The notes: generated from the sequence alone by a model not told the origin. Shown: positions 7,922 to 17,603, counted from the stretch's first letter. The stretch: 64,000 nt of DNA from JAWLGZ01 sp041690635 (GCA_041690635.1 JAWLGZ010000001.1:744001-808000), one strand, 5' to 3'. Numbers and translations: made by a program.

Positions 7922-10032
7922 GTCGTCAGTCGGCGGTAGATGTCGCCGACGCGGTAGGGGAGTTTGCGCACGTCGGCGACGACGGTGTAGTTGACCGGGC
8001 CGTACATGCGCGGGAGGTAGGTAGGGCCTTCTTCATCGATGGTGATACAGAAGGGGTGGATGCCGACCCGCTTGGCCTCGATGAGCGCCTGACGGGTGTC
8101 CTCGATGCCGTATTCGCCGCGGTAGTCGCTGTAGTCGTCCGGCTTGCCGTCGGAGAGCGTAATCAGGATTCGGGTGCGCGCCTCGGTATCGGCCAGGACG
8201 CGGGTCAGGTGGCGGATGGCAAAGCCCATGCGGGTGTAGTCGCGCGGCCGGATGCCGGCGATACGCCCCTGCACCTCCGCACCGTAGGGTTCATCGAACC
8301 CCTTCACGCGGAAGATCTCGCACCGCTTGCGGGTCATACCGGAGAAGCCGTAGATGGCAAAGCGGTCGCCCAGGGTCTCCAGCGCCTCGGAGAGCAGGAT
8401 CAGCGACTCGCGCTCGGCATCATTGATCCAGCCGCGGGTGGAGCCGCTCATGTCCACCATGAACAGCACCGCGATATTGCGCTCGCTGCGGTGCAGACGG
8501 GTGTAGAGCCGGTCGGACAGCTCCGCCCCGCCGTGGGCGTCGGCCAGCGCCTCGACCAGCGCATCGATGTCCACGTCGTCCCCGTCCGGCTGACGGCTCA
8601 GGGTGCGGTCCTCGTCGCGCATCGCCTCGAAGGTCTTGCGCAGGTTACGCACCAGTCCGGCGTACTTGTGCAGCGTCTCTGTTCTGAACTCCGATTGCTC
8701 CGGTGTGACGTCGCACTCCCGCACTACGCACCACCCCTTGCGGTAGTGCTGGCGCCGGTGATCCCACTCGTCGCAGAAATAGGCGCCGTCCTCGTGATAG
8801 GTGCCCTGCCACACCGCATCCGGGTCGCGCCGGGGCGCCTCGAAATCACGCGGGTCGTATTCGCCCGGGCCGGCGGGCACCAGATAGTCGGGGGGAATGC
8901 CGCCGAAATCCTGGACGATGGAGCGGGTGAGCCGGCGCATCCCCTCGGGGGGTGGCACCGGTTTTTCGTCAAGCGTGATCTCCATCTCCAGGGAGGCGGA
9001 CTCCTCCTCCGCCCGACGGGCCTCGAATCGGGGCTCCTTCCCCGTGTCGCCCGCATCGGGGACGCGCCCACGCTGCTCGTCTGCCAACTCCTTCAGCTTG
9101 AAACGGAACAGGGCCTTCTCCTTCTCCGTCCGTACCGCCATGCACTCCGCGACCGCGCCCGGGCGCAGCTCCCCCTGGTAGCAGGTGACCACCGGCTGCA
9201 GGCGATCCAGGTTATCCAGCGCCACCGCGAGGCTGGCCCGACCATCCGCGTCGTGAGCGCGCAGGACCTCCGCGGCAGCCGCCCACTCGGCCGGGAGGTC
9301 CGGTTCACCCGCGGCAGCCGCCAGGCGGCGCATCTCCCGATGCAGACCCGGCAGTTCACGGGCGAGGCACGCCTCCAGCCGCAGCCGCTCGGCGGTGGCG
9401 AACAGCGCCAGCAGCTTTTCCGGCCGCGGGTGTGCGGCGAGGGTTTCGATCAGCGGCGTGCGAAAGGTGCCGAAGCGGGTCTGGGCCCAGAGGAAGGCGG
9501 CGGTGACCTTGTAGAGCTGGAAGTTGTCGCGGCTCTCGGGCAGTTCCGCCAGCGCGTTGGGCAGGTGAATGGTCTCGGTGTCGGTCCAGGCCGCCTCGCC
9601 CTCGGCCAGTTTCAGCTCCCGCCCGGAGAGGCCGTGGAGGAAATGGAGCAGCACCCCGGCGGCCTCTTCGAGCAGTGCACCGTGGCGGCGCATCCGGTCG
9701 AGGTGGACGAACTGCTCCACCTCCTCCACCGCCTGCAGCGCCGGGCGCAAACCGACCCGGTCATAGGTGTGGGTGGCGTTGAGCCCCCACGCCTCCACCA
9801 TGCGCTCGTCCATCGACGCCAGCGCCCGGCCGGCGTGCACCGCCACCCGATAGCCGATCTCCACGTTGGTGCTCGCCACCCGGGCGACCAGTTCCAGCGC
9901 GAACTCCTGATCAGCGCGCGGCAGGGCGGCGATCGACTCCGCCGCCGGGCGGGTGTTGCGGAAGGTGAACTCCACCTCCAGCACCTCGTCGAGGCGGGCG
10001 GCGATGTCGTCTATGGAGAGGGGTGGAGGCAT
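7918..10032 (-). CDS. CbbO/NorD-family VWA-domain protein
   Basis: The product is 704 residues from the ATG at 10032 (MPPPLSIDD); the frame is open further upstream but without conserved residues. The C-terminal 190 residues form a von Willebrand A domain with an intact MIDAS (LFMVDMSGSTRGW). The N-terminal 500 residues are the helical NorD/CbbO-type region. Family members work with a MoxR-type AAA+ ATPase (CbbQ/NorQ) to activate or insert metal in target enzymes such as Rubisco or nitric oxide reductase. The ATPase gene lies immediately upstream. No Rubisco or norCB gene is present in the window, so the client is unknown. Confidence 0.85.
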   Translation of the reverse strand: MPPPLSIDDIAARLDEVLEVEFTFRNTRPAAESIAALPRADQEFALELVARVASTNVEIGYRVAVHAGRALASMDERMVEAWGLNATHTYDRVGLRPALQAVEEVEQFVHLDRMRRHGALLEEAAGVLLHFLHGLSGRELKLAEGEAAWTDTETIHLPNALAELPESRDNFQLYKVTAAFLWAQTRFGTFRTPLIETLAAHPRPEKLLALFATAERLRLEACLARELPGLHREMRRLAAAAGEPDLPAEWAAAAEVLRAHDADGRASLAVALDNLDRLQPVVTCYQGELRPGAVAECMAVRTEKEKALFRFKLKELADEQRGRVPDAGDTGKEPRFEARRAEEESASLEMEITLDEKPVPPPEGMRRLTRSIVQDFGGIPPDYLVPAGPGEYDPRDFEAPRRDPDAVWQGTYHEDGAYFCDEWDHRRQHYRKGWCVVRECDVTPEQSEFRTETLHKYAGLVRNLRKTFEAMRDEDRTLSRQPDGDDVDIDALVEALADAHGGAELSDRLYTRLHRSERNIAVLFMVDMSGSTRGWINDAERESLILLSEALETLGDRFAIYGFSGMTRKRCEIFRVKGFDEPYGAEVQGRIAGIRPRDYTRMGFAIRHLTRVLADTEARTRILITLSDGKPDDYSDYRGEYGIEDTRQALIEAKRVGIHPFCITIDEEGPTYLPRMYGPVNYTVVADVRKLPYRVGDIYRRLTT

Positions 10033-10100
10033 TTTGGTCGGGGGTTGGTAGTTGGAGTTGGTAGGGACATTTGACCAATGACTACAGACTACAGACCGAT

Positions 10101-10913
10101 TCAAAACACCGACGCCGAGAGCTCGTTGACGGCGGCGATCATCTCCGGGTCGTCGGTGAGGGCCTGGGCGATGGCGCTGCGGCAGGCGATCACCGGGTCG
10201 ATGCCGTCGCCGATCAGCTTGCCGGCGTGGACCAGCAGGCGGGTGCTGGCCCCCTCCTCCAGGCCGCTGCCCTTGAGGTTGCGGGTCATCACCGCGAACT
10301 TCACCAGACGGTCGGCGATGCCTTTGTCCACGTCCGCTTCGCGGGCCACGATAACCGCCTCCCGCTCGGGGTCGGGGTAGTCGAACTCCAGGGCGACGAA
10401 GCGCTGGCGGGTGCTGTGCTTGAGCTCCTTTAGCACGCTCTGATAGCCGGGGTTGTAGGAGATGGCGAGGCAGAAGGCGTCGTCGGCCCTGAGCAATTCA
10501 CCGCGCTTCTCCATCGGCAGCACGCGGCGGTCGTCGGCCAGCGGATGGATCACCACCATGGTGTCCTTGCGCGCCTCGACGATCTCGTCCAGGTAGCAGA
10601 TGCCGCCGGCGCGCACCGCACGCGCCAGGGGACCGTCCACCCACACCGTTTCGCCGCCCGCCACCAGGTAGCGGCCGACCAAATCGGAGGCGGTCAGGTC
10701 GTCGTGGCAGGAGACGGTGATGAGCGGCCGTTTCAGACGCCAGGCCATGTATTCCATGAAGCGCGTCTTGCCGCAGCCGGTTGGTCCTTTGAGAAGAACC
10801 GGGAGGCGGTTATGATACGCCGCCTCGAACACGGCAATTTCATCACCCACCGGCTGATAGTAGGGTTCAGTGTCGACGAAGTACTCCTCGGGCTTTAATG
10901 CATCGGCGGGCAC
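10101..10913 (-). CDS. CbbQ/NorQ/GpvN-type MoxR AAA+ ATPase
   Basis: The 270-residue product has Walker A GPTGCGKT (about residues 43-50), Walker B ICYLDEI (about 103-109) and the sensor-1 segment AISYNPGYQ. Length and sequence fit the CbbQ/NirQ/NorQ family. It precedes the VWA partner by about 70 bases on the same strand, the usual ATPase-VWA pair. It should remodel a client protein in the cytoplasm in an ATP-dependent way. Position between por and qmo genes hints at a redox-enzyme client, but this is inference. Confidence 0.9.
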   Translation of the reverse strand: MPADALKPEEYFVDTEPYYQPVGDEIAVFEAAYHNRLPVLLKGPTGCGKTRFMEYMAWRLKRPLITVSCHDDLTASDLVGRYLVAGGETVWVDGPLARAVRAGGICYLDEIVEARKDTMVVIHPLADDRRVLPMEKRGELLRADDAFCLAISYNPGYQSVLKELKHSTRQRFVALEFDYPDPEREAVIVAREADVDKGIADRLVKFAVMTRNLKGSGLEEGASTRLLVHAGKLIGDGIDPVIACRSAIAQALTDDPEMIAAVNELSASVF

Positions 10914-11202
10914 TACACAATTCCTCGGCTAGAATACCTGAGCGAAACGTTATGAAAACCCTGCCGGTTTGGCAACCGCCCCGCGCTGAGAATTCCAGGT
11001 TTTTTTGTGTGTGAGTGCCAGGGGGCCAGATACAACCGTTCTATCAGCTTATTGGAAAATTCGATGTTCGAGATGTGGGCATCCGCTCCCCGAGAGGGTA
11101 TCGTGTCGCCCTATTTCTGACCGCTATCGTGGCCCCATGCTGTCCACACCCCTGGCCACGTCCGAGTAGAAGAAGTGTTTATCCTTCTATGGAGGAACAT
11201 CA

Positions 11203-12489
11203 ATGTCTGAGGTAATCGCAACCAACCAGACCATCCTGGTCGTGGGCGGCGGCATCAGTGGCCTGACTGCGGCCCTGGAGGCAGCCGAATGCGGCAAGCA
11301 GGTGGTGCTGCTGGAAAAAAGCCCGAGCGTGGGCGGGCGGGTAAGCCAGCTCTACAAGTACTTTCCGAAGCTCTGCTTCCCCACCTGCGGCCTGGAAATC
11401 CAGCTGCGACGCCTCAAGGCGAACAAGAATCTGCGCCTCGTCACCATGGCCGAGGTGACCGGCATCTCCGGTGACGAAGGCAACTATCAGGTCACCGTCA
11501 AGGTCGCTCCCCGCTACGTGAACGAGAACTGCACCGCCTGCGGCGAGTGCGAGAAGGCGGTCGAGGCGGAGTTCGACGACGAGTTCAACTACGGCCTCGG
11601 CAAGCGCAAGGGTGCGTACCTCACCTCCGCCATGGCCTACCCGCAGCGGTACGTACTGGACCCGCGGGTCATCGGCACCGCCGACGCCGACAAGGCGAAA
11701 GAGGCGTGCAAGTACGGCGCGGTCGACCTGGAGATGGCCGAGCAGGAGATGACCCTGAACGTGGGTGCCATCGTCTGGGCCACCGGCTGGAAGCCGTACG
11801 ACGCGGCGAAGATTCAGCCCTACGGCTATGACCGCTTCGCCAATGTGGTCACCAATGTCGAGTTCGAGCGCATGCTCGACCCGTTCGGCCCCACCGGCGG
11901 CAGGATCGTCCGGCCCTCCGACGGTCAGGCGCCGAAGAACATCGCCTTCATCCAGTGCGCCGGCTCCCGCGATCGCAATCACCTGAAGCACTGCTCCCGC
12001 ATCTGCTGCATGGCATCGCTGAAGCAGACCACCTATGTGCGCGAGCAGTTCGGCGACGACGCCAAGAGCACCGTCTACTACATCGACATCCGCGCCATCG
12101 ACCGCATCGACGACTTCTACCAGAAGGTGCAGGCGGACGAGAACGTCTCCTTCGTCAAGTCGAAGGTGGCCAACATCGTGGAGAACAAGGCCAACGGCAA
12201 TCTGTTCCTCAAGGGTGTGGATACCGAGGGCTACAACCGCTACGAGAATGAGCACGATCTGGTGGTGCTGGCCACCGGCATGGAGTCCACGGTGCCGGCC
12301 GGCGTGTTCCCCGAGGGCACCGTCATCAACGAGCACGGCTTTATCGATCTGGACCCGGCGAACGGCGGCATCTTCGGCGCCGGCTGCTCGTCCGACGCGC
12401 TGGACGTCAACCGCGCCACCCAGAACGCCACCGCGGCCGCCCTGCGCGCCATTCAGGTGGTCAACCGCGTTGCCGGGATGGAGGGTTAA
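11203..12489 (+). CDS. qmoA: QmoA: HdrA-like flavoprotein of the quinone-interacting oxidoreductase module
   Basis: This 428-residue protein starts with a FAD-binding Rossmann motif (ILVVGGGISGLTAALEAAE, residues 7-25), followed by the cysteine-containing segment FPKLCFPTCGLEIQLRR and CTACGECEKAVE. These are typical of QmoA/HdrA. The ATG has a strong upstream GGAGGAA. In sulfate reducers Qmo passes electrons between menaquinone and AprBA; in sulfur oxidisers it is thought to run in reverse. It is the first gene of a four-gene unit and is followed after 3 bases by qmoB. The 289-base upstream gap must hold the promoter, but no clear -35/-10 pair stands out. Confidence 0.92.
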   Translation: MSEVIATNQTILVVGGGISGLTAALEAAECGKQVVLLEKSPSVGGRVSQLYKYFPKLCFPTCGLEIQLRRLKANKNLRLVTMAEVTGISGDEGNYQVTVKVAPRYVNENCTACGECEKAVEAEFDDEFNYGLGKRKGAYLTSAMAYPQRYVLDPRVIGTADADKAKEACKYGAVDLEMAEQEMTLNVGAIVWATGWKPYDAAKIQPYGYDRFANVVTNVEFERMLDPFGPTGGRIVRPSDGQAPKNIAFIQCAGSRDRNHLKHCSRICCMASLKQTTYVREQFGDDAKSTVYYIDIRAIDRIDDFYQKVQADENVSFVKSKVANIVENKANGNLFLKGVDTEGYNRYENEHDLVVLATGMESTVPAGVFPEGTVINEHGFIDLDPANGGIFGAGCSSDALDVNRATQNATAAALRAIQVVNRVAGMEG

Positions 12490-12492
12490 ACA

Positions 12493-14733
12493 GTGTCTGA
12501 CATGAAGATTGGAGCCTACATCTGCGAAGGCTGCGGTATCGGCGACCGGCTCGACACCGACCAGCTCGTCCAGGTCGCGACCCGTGACGGCAAGGCGGCG
12601 GTTGGCAAGAAGCATCCGTTCCTGTGCAACGCCGAGGGCGTTGCCCTGATCCAGAACGACATCGACAACGAGGGTGTCAACCACCTGGTGATCGCCGGCT
12701 GCTCGCGGCGCGCCAAGACCGAGGCGTTCAACTTCGAGAACGTGGCCATCTCCCGCGCCAACCTGCGCGAGGGGGTCATCTGGGTCCGCCCCGACACCGA
12801 CGAGGCGCGTGAGACCACCCAGGAGATGGCGGATGATTACATCCGCATGGCCTGCGCCGAAACCAAGCACATGAAGATGCCGAAGGCCAGCGGTGAGCAG
12901 GGCCTGAACCGGCGCATCCTGGTGGTCGGCGGTGGCATCTCCGGCATGACCTCGGCCATCGAGGCGGCCAAGGCCGGCTATCAGGTGAACCTGGTGGAGA
13001 AGAGCGGAGCCCTCGGCGGCGTCGTCGGCCAGCTGCACAAGCGGGTGCCGTCGAAGGACGGTCTGCAAGGTCCGGTGGATACCGGCGTGGCGGAGATGGT
13101 TGCCGCTATCGAGGCCGACGACAAGATCACCGTTCACCTCGACACCACGGTCGCCAAGACCTCCGGTGCCCCCGGCCGCTTCACTGTTGAGCTCTCCGGC
13201 GGCAGCAGCATCGAGGTGGGCGCCATCGTCCAGGCCACCGGCTTCGTCCCCTACGACCTCAACAAGCTGGACTACCTGGGCGGCGGCAAGAGCCCCGACG
13301 TGGTCGACCAGCTCGGCTTCGAGGCGCTGGTGAAGGCGGCCAACGGTGGCGCCATCAAGCGCCCCTCCGACGGCAAACAGGTCAGGAGCGTCACCTTCGT
13401 GCAGTGCGCCGGTCAGCGCAGCGACAAGCAGGGTGAACTGTCCTACTGCTCCGGCCACTGCTGCACCACCTCCATCAAGCAGGCGATGTACGTCAAGGAG
13501 ACCGGCGGCGATGCCACCGTGCTGTTCGACGACCTGCGTACCCCCGGCGCCACCGGCGAGGACTTCTACCGTGCCGGCCAGAACGCCGGGGTCACCTTCT
13601 CCAAGGGCAAGTGTTCCGCCGTCGAGACCGGCGGCGAGCTGGAGGTCAAGTTCAAGGACCTGATCCTGAACGAGGACACCAGCATGAAGGCGGATCTGGT
13701 GGTGCTGGCCACCGGCATGGTGCCGATGACCGGTCCGGACCCGTACGCCCAGCTGGAGCTGGAGAAGGCCAAGAGTGACGGCGACGCCGAGCAGGTGGCG
13801 AAGCTGGAGGCGGACCTGGCCAACGCGCCGGCCTCGGTGCTCAACCTGGACTACCGTCAGGGCACCGACCTGCCGCACCTGAAGCACGGCTTCACCGACT
13901 CCCACTTCATCTGCTTCCCCTACGAGACCCGCCGCACCGGCATCTATTCCGCCGGTCCGGTACGTCGCCCGATGGACATCAACCAGGCGATGGAGGACGC
14001 CACCGGCGCCGCGCTCAAGGCGATTCAGGCCTGCGAGAACGCCGCCATCGGCCGTGCCGCCCATCCGCGCTCCGGCGACCTGTCGTTCCCCAGCTTCCGC
14101 ATGGAAGGCTGCACCCAGTGCAAACGCTGCACGGTGGAGTGTCCATTCGGCGCCATCAACGAGGACGCGAAGGGCTATCCGCAGTACAACGAGGCCCGCT
14201 GCCGTCGTTGCGGCACCTGCATGGGCGCCTGCCCGGTGCGTGTCATCTCCTTCGAGAACTACTCGGTGGACACGGTCGGCCAGCAGCTCAAGAACGTCGA
14301 CATGCCGGACGAGTTCGACGAGAAGCCGCGTATCCTGGTGCTCGCCTGCGAGAACGACGCCTACCCGGCGCTCGATATGGCGGGCATGACCAAGCAGATG
14401 GAGATCAGCCCCTTTGCCCGGGTCATTCCGGTGCGCTGCCTGGGTTCGGTCAACACCATCTGGATCACCGACGCGCTCAACAGCGGCTATGACGGAGCCA
14501 TCCTGCTCGGCTGCCAGAAGGGCGACAACTACCAGTGCCACTTCGTGAAGGGTTCGGAGATGGCGCACTACCGGATGAGCAAGATCGACGACACCCTGAC
14601 CCAGCTCAATCTGGAGAAGGAGCGCGTGCAGACCTACGAGGTCTCGATCACCGACATCGAGCGCATTCCGAAGATCATTAATGAAATGGAGAAGCTGATC
14701 GGCGAGATCGGCATGAGCCCCTTCAAGTTCTAG
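12493..14733 (+). CDS. qmoB: QmoB: HdrA/MvhD-like flavo-iron-sulfur protein
   Basis: The 746-residue protein starts at a GTG three bases after qmoA. It has an N-terminal cysteine motif (CEGCGIGD), a FAD site (ILVVGGGISGMTSAIEAAK, about residues 139-157), and two [4Fe-4S] motifs (CTQCKRCTVECPFGAI and CRRCGTCMGACPVRVI, about 538-585). A C-terminal MvhD/FlpD-type domain follows (VRCLGSVNTIWI, GCQKGDNYQCHF). This order is characteristic of QmoB. In related complexes the MvhD-like domain takes part in electron transfer. Confidence 0.92.
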   Translation: MSDMKIGAYICEGCGIGDRLDTDQLVQVATRDGKAAVGKKHPFLCNAEGVALIQNDIDNEGVNHLVIAGCSRRAKTEAFNFENVAISRANLREGVIWVRPDTDEARETTQEMADDYIRMACAETKHMKMPKASGEQGLNRRILVVGGGISGMTSAIEAAKAGYQVNLVEKSGALGGVVGQLHKRVPSKDGLQGPVDTGVAEMVAAIEADDKITVHLDTTVAKTSGAPGRFTVELSGGSSIEVGAIVQATGFVPYDLNKLDYLGGGKSPDVVDQLGFEALVKAANGGAIKRPSDGKQVRSVTFVQCAGQRSDKQGELSYCSGHCCTTSIKQAMYVKETGGDATVLFDDLRTPGATGEDFYRAGQNAGVTFSKGKCSAVETGGELEVKFKDLILNEDTSMKADLVVLATGMVPMTGPDPYAQLELEKAKSDGDAEQVAKLEADLANAPASVLNLDYRQGTDLPHLKHGFTDSHFICFPYETRRTGIYSAGPVRRPMDINQAMEDATGAALKAIQACENAAIGRAAHPRSGDLSFPSFRMEGCTQCKRCTVECPFGAINEDAKGYPQYNEARCRRCGTCMGACPVRVISFENYSVDTVGQQLKNVDMPDEFDEKPRILVLACENDAYPALDMAGMTKQMEISPFARVIPVRCLGSVNTIWITDALNSGYDGAILLGCQKGDNYQCHFVKGSEMAHYRMSKIDDTLTQLNLEKERVQTYEVSITDIERIPKIINEMEKLIGEIGMSPFKF

Positions 14734-14744
14734 GAGTCGTCACC

Positions 14745-15380
14745 ATGAGCAACCTGAACCAGGCAATGGTGGAAAAGTACCGCAGCAGCTTCCTCAAGGA
14801 GGTCGAGGCCAACGTCGAGGAAGGCGAGTGGGTAAAGATGTGCATGCAGTGCGGCGTCTGCTCCGGCTCCTGTCCGCTGGGGCCGCACTGGGCGCATCCG
14901 CCGCAGGAGATCTTCATGATGATTCGCGCCGGCAAGCGCGATGAGGTGCTCTCGTCCGACTCCATGTGGATGTGCACCTCCTGCTACAACTGTATCGCCC
15001 GCTGCCCGCGCGGTCTGCCCATCACCCACATCATGCACGGGCTCGCCACCTACGCGAAGCGTCTTGGACTGGTGCCGAAGAGTCAGCCGACCGCCAAGTT
15101 CGGCGACATCTTCTGGGACTCTCTGTCCAAGACCGGCCGCGTCAACGAGTTGAAGATCGGCGTCGCCCTCTACTTCAAGGACGGCTTCGGCCAGGGCATC
15201 AAGAACGCCATGGCCAGCAAGGAGCTGGGGATGGCGATGATGAAGACCCAGCGCATGAGCCCCACCGAGTACTTCGGCGGGCACAAGTGCAAGGACGCTT
15301 CCGGCATTCAGAAGATGCTGAAGAAGGCACAGGAAGTGGAAGAACAGCACATCGCCCAATTCGGCGGTAAGGAGGGTTAA
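14745..15380 (+). CDS. hdrC: HdrC-like [4Fe-4S] protein (replaces part of QmoC)
   Basis: The 211-residue soluble protein has two ferredoxin-type motifs: CMQCGVCSGSCPLG (residues 28-41) and CTSCYNCIARCPRG (residues 77-90). There is no haem b membrane domain, unlike QmoC, so this is the HdrC half only. It follows qmoB by 11 bases and precedes hdrB by 4 bases. It likely links QmoAB to the HdrB subunit. Confidence 0.9.
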   Translation: MSNLNQAMVEKYRSSFLKEVEANVEEGEWVKMCMQCGVCSGSCPLGPHWAHPPQEIFMMIRAGKRDEVLSSDSMWMCTSCYNCIARCPRGLPITHIMHGLATYAKRLGLVPKSQPTAKFGDIFWDSLSKTGRVNELKIGVALYFKDGFGQGIKNAMASKELGMAMMKTQRMSPTEYFGGHKCKDASGIQKMLKKAQEVEEQHIAQFGGKEG

Positions 15381-15384
15381 ACCG

Positions 15385-16287
15385 ATGGCGAAGAAAGAGT
15401 ACTCCTTCTACCCCGGCTGCTCGTCGCAGAAGAAGGCCTCGGCCGACAACTACCTGCGCTCGACCTACTCCATGTGCGATGCGCTGGACATCCAGCTCAA
15501 CGAGATCGACGACTGGAACTGCTGCGGCGCCTCCATCGGCTATGCCGGCGGCGGCGAGATCCCGCGCATCTCCCTGTCGGCGCGCAACATCGCCCTCTCC
15601 GCGCAGCAGAACCCGAACCAGGACCTGGTCGCCACCTGCGCCGCCTGCTGGCTCTCCACCCGCGAGGCCCACGAGCGGATCGAGGAGAACGAGAAGGTGC
15701 GCAGCGGCGTCAACGCGGCGCTAAACGAGATCGGCCTCAAGATCGAGGGCGCCCAGCCCAAGGCCCGCCACATGGTCGAGGTGCTGATCGAGGACGTCGG
15801 CTACGAGGAGCTGGCGAGCGGTGTGAAAAAGCCCCTGGAGGGGCTCAAGATCGCCGGCTACGTGGGCTGCCAGACCAACCGCCCGTTCGGCATCGACGGC
15901 GAGTCGTTCGAGAACCCCAAGTACCTCGACAAGATGATCGAGACGGTCGGGGCCCAGGCGGTGGACCGTTACGACAAGAAGGTGGCCTGCTGCTCCGGCG
16001 CGCTGATGTTCTCCGAGCCGGAGAAGGGCAAGGCACTGGTCAAGGACATCATCGAGGCGGCCTACGACGGCGGCGCCGACATGATTGTCACCCCATGCCC
16101 GCTGTGCCAGATGAACGTCGAGTCCTACCAGAACGACATCAACAAGATGTTCGGCACCAAGTTCAGCATGCCGGTCCTCTACTACACCCAGCTCATCTCC
16201 GTCGCCTATGGCAAATCGGGCAAGGAGGCGGCGCTGGACGGCCAGATCATCCCGGCCAAGAAGCTGGAAGAGATCGCCGGAAAATAG
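15385..16287 (+). CDS. hdrB: HdrB-like CCG-domain protein
   Basis: The 300-residue protein carries two cysteine-rich CCG domains: YPGCSSQ with WNCCGAS and CAACW in the first half, and GCQTNRPFG, ACCSGALMF and PCPLCQMN in the second. These bind noncubane [4Fe-4S] clusters in methanogen HdrB. With HdrC it would stand in for QmoC, as reported for some Qmo systems that have hdrBC genes instead. A strong terminator follows 27 bases later, closing the operon. Confidence 0.9.
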   Translation: MAKKEYSFYPGCSSQKKASADNYLRSTYSMCDALDIQLNEIDDWNCCGASIGYAGGGEIPRISLSARNIALSAQQNPNQDLVATCAACWLSTREAHERIEENEKVRSGVNAALNEIGLKIEGAQPKARHMVEVLIEDVGYEELASGVKKPLEGLKIAGYVGCQTNRPFGIDGESFENPKYLDKMIETVGAQAVDRYDKKVACCSGALMFSEPEKGKALVKDIIEAAYDGGADMIVTPCPLCQMNVESYQNDINKMFGTKFSMPVLYYTQLISVAYGKSGKEAALDGQIIPAKKLEEIAGK

Positions 16288-16314
16288 GATTAATAACAAT
16301 AAGACTGTCTTCAG

Positions 16315-16346
16315 AAACCCCTCTGCAGAGGGGTTTTTTTTTTTTT
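16315..16346 (+). terminator. Rho-independent terminator after hdrB
   Basis: AAACCCCTCTG and CAGAGGGGTTT form a perfect 11-bp stem. A run of more than ten T follows. This closes the qmoAB-hdrCB unit. Confidence 0.95.
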
Positions 16347-16468
16347 ATTACCGTATGGCTGCGACCGGGAATTCGAACTGCCTGAGGGGGTGGCACATCC
16401 TTGTGCCCAGGAGGAAATCCTCAGCCGCCTCAAATCATCGTTAGGCGGTCCGTCGACCAGCGGCGACT

Positions 16469-17041
16469 TCAGCGATGGCGATCATCGTCGTCGTCGTCCT
16501 CTTCATCATCTTCATCGTGTTCGCCGTCACGATCGTGATCATCGTCGTGGTATCCGTCGCCATCGGAATCGTCGTCCGGGTGGCCGTCTCCGTCATGGTC
16601 CCCGCTAATGGATGATGGCAGTCCGTTATGGAACATGAGGGTCCGCAGGCCGGAAAATCCGCCGACCCAGGTGGTCACGTCGAACGGATTGCCACCAACG
16701 GTGGTGATGATGGTGTAGATCCGCCACTTGCCCGGCGGGACCGACTCGCTCGTATAGGAGAAGAGGTGATAACTTCCCTGCAGCGCGCCACTCGTGACCG
16801 GAATGGGCTCGGCCACCAAGCCGCCTTGCGGATCGAAGAAGAAGTAAGCCTCCCCCACCGCGACCATGGCATACAGCTCCCCCTCGACGGGGGGGGCGAC
16901 GGTCACTGTGGCGCGCAGAGTGTCATTTCCGTTGGTAACCGTACGCGGCGTGCCGAGCGTATGGGCAAAAGCGCTTCCGGTAGAAATCAGCAGGGTGGCG
17001 GCTACGCCGACCACTGCAAAGAGCGTGTTGAGTCTGTTCAT
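16469..17041 (-). CDS. Exported protein with an Asp-rich, calcium-binding-like tail
   Basis: The 190-residue protein starts with a signal peptide (hydrophobic residues about 7-25, cleavage near AFA-HT). A body of about 115 residues without a family I recognise follows. The last 45 residues are nearly all Asp, Gly, His, Glu and Arg, including DHDGDGHPDDDSDGDGYHDD, which resembles thrombospondin type-3/dockerin-like Ca2+-binding repeats. It likely acts outside the inner membrane and may bind divalent cations. It lies downstream of the chemosensory genes on the same strand, 121 bases from the Hpt-like gene, so an independent promoter is likely. Confidence 0.75.
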   Translation of the reverse strand: MNRLNTLFAVVGVAATLLISTGSAFAHTLGTPRTVTNGNDTLRATVTVAPPVEGELYAMVAVGEAYFFFDPQGGLVAEPIPVTSGALQGSYHLFSYTSESVPPGKWRIYTIITTVGGNPFDVTTWVGGFSGLRTLMFHNGLPSSISGDHDGDGHPDDDSDGDGYHDDDHDRDGEHDEDDEEDDDDDDRHR

Positions 17042-17162
17042 GCGAGTTCTCCCTTGTTCTGGCTCATGTCGAACGGCCGAGGTCCTGCGCTCTGCCTAGC
17101 AAGTTATCCTAGCAGCGGTTTCCTTAAGGGATTATTAATGGATTCCCGAACCGTGACCTGGC

Positions 17163-17594
17163 TCACAAGAGGTCGCGGCAACCGCTCTCGGGAAGGACGG
17201 AACGGCTCGGCTCCAAGGTGAACAGGATCGTCCGCTCCAGCGACTGGAGCTCCGGGCCGACGAGCGCCGCGGGGGTAATGCCCGATCGTTGCGCGTCTGA
17301 GTCGGCCGCCTCCAGATGGTCGATTGCCTCCTGCAAGAGGGCGTGAGCAGCAGTGTCGACGCCGGACGCGAGCTGTCGGCGCAGGTGTCTCGCGAAGCGG
17401 GCCAGCAACCGGCACCAGTGCTCCCAGTCCGGCAGGTTACAGGCGCGTGCGGCACCGGCGAGGGTGTCGAACTCCTGATGAATCTGGTCGTATCGGGCCA
17501 AACCGCTCCCTTCGTCGAATGCCGTGCGTGCCGTCTCCAACCGGGTACGCGCCTCCGCACAAAAAACCTCAACGAAGTTGATTTCGTCCACCAT
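17163..17594 (-). CDS. Hpt-like small helical protein at the end of the chemosensory operon
   Basis: This 143-residue, mostly helical acidic protein begins MVDEINFVEVFCAEARTRLE. It contains a segment (YDQIHQEFDTLAGAARACNL) that resembles the histidine phosphotransfer helix (HxxxGxxx) in spacing, with His at about residue 38. It starts 9 bases after cheB, so it is co-transcribed. It could relay phosphate from the hybrid CheA or act as a sink. The resemblance is visible but weak; a non-phosphorylated scaffold is possible. Confidence 0.6.
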   Translation of the reverse strand: MVDEINFVEVFCAEARTRLETARTAFDEGSGLARYDQIHQEFDTLAGAARACNLPDWEHWCRLLARFARHLRRQLASGVDTAAHALLQEAIDHLEAADSDAQRSGITPAALVGPELQSLERTILFTLEPSRSVLPESGCRDLL

Positions 17595-17603
17595 CGCTTC
17601 GCG

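Noticed and set aside
11200..14568. 1122-codon minus-strand ORF opposite qmoAB
   Set aside because: Shadow of qmoA and qmoB; composition is Val/Gly/His/Leu-rich without motifs, and the plus-strand genes have clear cofactor motifs.
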